DNA of 6,107 nucleotides from a bacterium. Lineage in GTDB: Bacteria; Patescibacteriota; Patescibacteriia; UBA2591; DAOWAM01. Positions 4,648-6,107 of this stretch are shown one piece after another (within the stretch, counting starts at the first letter, position 1; every line of letters begins with the position of its first letter). Location: NCBI GenBank assembly GCA_030634585.1, contig DAOWAM010000036.1, positions 1 to 6,107 on the forward strand, written 5' to 3'. Both the position numbers and the translations under genes were made by a program. Under the pieces are notes generated by a model that was given only the letters and a program-made list of their open reading frames with translations, made no database searches and was not told the DNA's origin.

Positions 4648-5292
4648 ATGTTATCTATACGTTTATCCCGTCGAGGGAAAAAAGGACAGCCTACTTATCG
4701 TTTAATTATTTTAGAAAAAGCCAAAGATCCATGGGGAGATTATTTGGAAGATTTAGGATACTATGATCCCAAAACCAAAGAAATTAATTTTAAGGCAGAA
4801 AGAATAAAATATTGGTTAGAACATGGTGCTCAGGCCTCGGACACGGTTCATAATTTGTTGATCAAACAAGGAATTATTGAGGGGGACAAGGTAAAAGCGG
4901 TGAAGATTTCTAAAAAAAGAGCTGAGAAAATGAAAAAAGAAGCCGAGGGAAAGAAAGCGCAAGAAATTTCGAAAGACAAAACTACTGAATCCGTTCAGGA
5001 CAAACCAACTGAGCCAATTCAGGACAACAAGCCGGATAGCGAGAAAGAAGTTTCTCAAAAATCCGCCAAAGAAAAAGAATTGAAAGAGCCAGTTAAGCTA
5101 GAAGAGACCAAAAAACCCGCCACCGCTGAAGCTACGGCGGGCGAAGAAGAACCAGTCAAAGAAGAACCAGTCAAAGAAAATATTCCTGAAAAATCTGTTA
5201 AAAAAGAAGCACCAGCGAAAGAAGATTCCAAAGAATTAGCCAAAGAAGAAAAAATAGAAAGCGAAACGAAGAAATCAGACGATAAAAAGTAA
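4648..5292 (+). CDS. rpsP: 30S ribosomal protein S16 (bS16) with a long Lys/Glu-rich C-terminal tail
   Basis: Residues 1 to about 85 are a standard bS16: MLSIRLSRRGKKGQPTYRLI, then LEDLGYYDPKTKEI and ERIKYWLEHGAQASDTVHNL, which binds 16S rRNA during 30S assembly. Typical bS16 is about 80-90 residues, but this one is 214. The extra 125-130 residues (about 87-214) are low complexity, made mostly of K, E, S, A, P, T and Q, with no hydrophobic core, and are probably disordered or helical on the ribosome surface. Within the tail are a TE-x-[VI]-QD near-repeat (113-126), the translated palindrome PATAEATAGE (157-166), and a tandem duplication of EEPVK. The start matches the family's N-terminus exactly; there is no Shine-Dalgarno. 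It follows tyrS and precedes the 107-aa repeat protein and khpA, a variant of the classical rpsP-khpA order. Confidence 0.95.
   Translation: MLSIRLSRRGKKGQPTYRLIILEKAKDPWGDYLEDLGYYDPKTKEINFKAERIKYWLEHGAQASDTVHNLLIKQGIIEGDKVKAVKISKKRAEKMKKEAEGKKAQEISKDKTTESVQDKPTEPIQDNKPDSEKEVSQKSAKEKELKEPVKLEETKKPATAEATAGEEEPVKEEPVKENIPEKSVKKEAPAKEDSKELAKEEKIESETKKSDDKK
5116..5142. repeat. GC-rich palindromic element translated inside rpsP
   Basis: CCCGCC (5116-5121) pairs with GGCGGG (5136-5141), with an inner GCT/AGC match (5125-5127 with 5130-5132). It is in frame and reads PATAEATAGE together with the next codon, in a region where neighbouring codons are A-rich. The sharp GC jump, symmetry and in-frame length point to insertion of a dispersed palindrome, comparable in concept to the Rickettsia palindromic elements. 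From memory, very similar peptides are found in other CPR proteins. Confidence 0.65.
5146..5175 (+). repeat. Perfect 15-bp tandem duplication in the rpsP tail
   Basis: GAAGAACCAGTCAAA is present at 5146-5160 and again at 5161-5175 without a single difference, encoding EEPVK twice. It directly follows the palindromic element. The lack of divergence suggests a recent slippage event, showing that the tail changes length in steps that keep the frame. Confidence 0.85.
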
Positions 5293-5335
5293 CGAAAACA
5301 AAATTTAATATAATTTATAATTAATTTAGAAAAGT

Positions 5336-5659
5336 ATGAATTTTGAAAAACGATCTAAAGAACCAGAATCACAAAAAAAGGGACTTACTCTCGAGGAGAA
5401 AAAAGAATTGACAGAATTAAACATTAAATGCAACAAACCAGGTGGCAAATCGAATCTTTCTGAAGCAGATTTAAAACGCATTATAGAATTAAGATATGTA
5501 GCTAGTGGTAGATTATCTCATCAAGAAGCAAAAGAAATAACAAAATTGCAAAGTAAATGTGATAAAGTAGGTGACGAAGATAAACTTTCTAAAGCAGATT
5601 GTGATCGTCTGATTGAATTGAGACGTATAGCAGAGAGACGATCCCCTCCCGGGAAATGA
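5336..5659 (+). CDS. Protein of two tandem 43-residue repeats, unknown function
   Basis: Encodes 107 residues, ending at TGA. After a charged N-terminus (about 1-16), residues 17-59 and 60-102 align end to end without a gap, with 21 of 43 positions identical by my count. Each copy has the form L[TS]xxExKExTxL, then KC-x-K, a Gly-containing turn, LSxADxxRxIELR. This suggests two helices joined by a polar loop, giving a four-helix soluble protein. Each repeat has one cysteine at the same place (C32, C75), plus C89. It is strongly charged and has no signal peptide or membrane segment. It begins 43 nt after rpsP with no Shine-Dalgarno and is inserted between rpsP and khpA, so co-transcription with ribosomal genes is likely. 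A nucleic-acid or ribosome-related role is only a guess from position. The final RRSPPGK is encoded by locally GC-rich DNA. Confidence 0.75.
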   Translation: MNFEKRSKEPESQKKGLTLEEKKELTELNIKCNKPGGKSNLSEADLKRIIELRYVASGRLSHQEAKEITKLQSKCDKVGDEDKLSKADCDRLIELRRIAERRSPPGK

Positions 5660-5663
5660 GTTT

Positions 5664-5726
5664 GGGTTGACCCCGTTAAATAGTGGCAAGATCATTTTTG
5701 CAAAAGCAAAATTTAACAGGGTTGAC
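5664..5726. repeat. Inverted-repeat element bounded by GGGTTGAC direct repeats
   Basis: GGGTTGAC occurs at 5664-5671 and 5719-5726. Overlapping these, CCCCGTTAAAT (5671-5681) pairs with ATTTAACAGGG (5711-5721), with ten pairs and one C-A mismatch. An inner hairpin TTTTGC (5696-5701)-AAAA-GCAAAA (5706-5711, sharing one base with the outer arm) sits at its centre. There is no T run after it, so it is not a standard terminator. The right arm merges into the -35 of the khpA promoter. It may be a small mobile or dispersed element, or an operator. Confidence 0.55.
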
Positions 5727-5752
5727 AAACAAATCCATTTTGCTATTATAAT
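5722..5752 (+). promoter_or_regulatory. Promoter for khpA
   Basis: A perfect TTGACA (5722-5727) is followed by TATTAT (5744-5749, spacing 16) and an overlapping TATAAT (5747-5752, spacing 19). The start near 5757-5760 gives a leader of about 90 nt before khpA. The -35 is part of the second GGGTTGAC copy of the inverted-repeat element, so a fold of that element in DNA or a bound protein would affect this promoter. Confidence 0.6.
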
Positions 5753-5846
5753 AATAGACGAGATTGGAAAGATGAATTTACAATTGAATTAATAAATAAA
5801 TAACAAAGGTCGGTTAGATTAGTTTAATGTTTTAATGATTAAAACT

Positions 5847-6107
5847 ATGGCTACAAAAAATAAAGATCAGGAATTTCTTGAGTACGTTGTTAAAAACTTG
5901 GTTAATCATCCTGACGATGTGAAATGTGAAAGAAAGGTTGATGAAATGGGAGTTCTTCTTACGTTAAAAATCAATCAAGAAGATATGGGTCAAATTATTG
6001 GCCGAAAAGGACAAACCATTCAAGCAATTAGAATGTTAACTCGAATTATTGGTTTAAAAAGCAATGCTCGAATTAATGTTAAAATTGAAGAACCTGAAGG
6101 TTCTACC
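5847..6107 (+). CDS. khpA: KH-domain RNA-binding protein KhpA (3' end outside window)
   Basis: An open frame of 87 codons runs off the window without a stop. It reads MATKNKDQEFLEYVVKNLV, then a KH domain with the GxxG loop IIGRKGQTIQAIR (50-62; GRKG at 52-55), which contacts single-stranded RNA. It belongs to the KhpA/YlqC family (typically 75-85 residues), which in Gram-positive bacteria works with KhpB in RNA binding and cell-shape control. Nearly the whole protein should be present. The in-frame ATG at 5835 would add MIKT; I prefer 5847 because MATK fits better, but neither has a Shine-Dalgarno. The gene follows rpsP as in the widespread rpsP-khpA-rimM-trmD order, here after an inserted gene and with its own promoter. 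Confidence 0.92.
   Translation, partial: MATKNKDQEFLEYVVKNLVNHPDDVKCERKVDEMGVLLTLKINQEDMGQIIGRKGQTIQAIRMLTRIIGLKSNARINVKIEEPEGST

Noticed and set aside
5309..5321. Two TATAAT hexamers between rpsP and the 107-aa gene as a promoter
   Set aside because: No -35 box lies at a suitable distance from either; the gap is simply very AT-rich, so co-transcription with rpsP is more likely.
5772..5792. Six-codon frame MNLQLN before khpA, preceded by GGAAAG
   Set aside because: It is too short, contains no run of regulatory codons, and no attenuator hairpins follow it; chance explains it.

Overview
This is an AT-rich bacterial window that looks chromosomal. It most resembles the Candidate Phyla Radiation (Patescibacteria). 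That assignment is an inference from several traits: a ribosomal protein S16 with a long Lys/Glu tail, short GC-rich palindromes scattered in an AT-rich background (one of them translated inside a gene as PATAEATAGE), many small proteins of no known family, and almost no Shine-Dalgarno sequences. TGA ends two genes, TAG ends one and TAA the rest. The only tRNA is an ordinary tRNA-Gly(UCC), so nothing suggests the UGA-to-glycine recoding of some relatives.

Region 1-1200 (plus strand). A probable C-terminal membrane segment of an upstream gene ends at 64 and is followed by a clean terminator (90-116). After an AT-rich stretch comes a 90-aa glycine-rich membrane protein (361-633). A GC-rich block able to form several hairpins follows (641-771). 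Next is a self-contained unit for an 82-aa unknown protein (878-1126), with its own promoter, the only strong Shine-Dalgarno in the window, and its own terminator.

Region 1200-3390. A tRNA-Gly(UCC) gene with its own promoter precedes a 308-aa membrane-anchored, cysteine-rich extracytoplasmic protein. A 13-bp bidirectional terminator (2303-2335) separates this from a convergent two-gene minus-strand operon: a Nudix hydrolase (3275 to 2808) overlapping by 14 nt a small membrane protein (2821 to 2369).

Region 3390-6107 (plus strand). This is a translation-related run: tyrS (tyrosyl-tRNA synthetase), rpsP (S16 with tail), a 107-aa protein made of two tandem 43-residue repeats, and the start of khpA (KH-domain RNA-binding protein), which is cut off by the window end. 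The rpsP-khpA pairing is the classical start of the rpsP-khpA-rimM-trmD ribosome-maturation cluster. Here it is interrupted by the repeat protein and by an inverted-repeat element that carries a fresh promoter for khpA.

I see no complete CRISPR, restriction, toxin-antitoxin, phage or transposon system. The most unusual items are the GC-rich structured block at 641-771, the S16 tail with its embedded palindrome, and the duplicated-repeat protein plus promoter-bearing inverted repeat inserted between rpsP and khpA.
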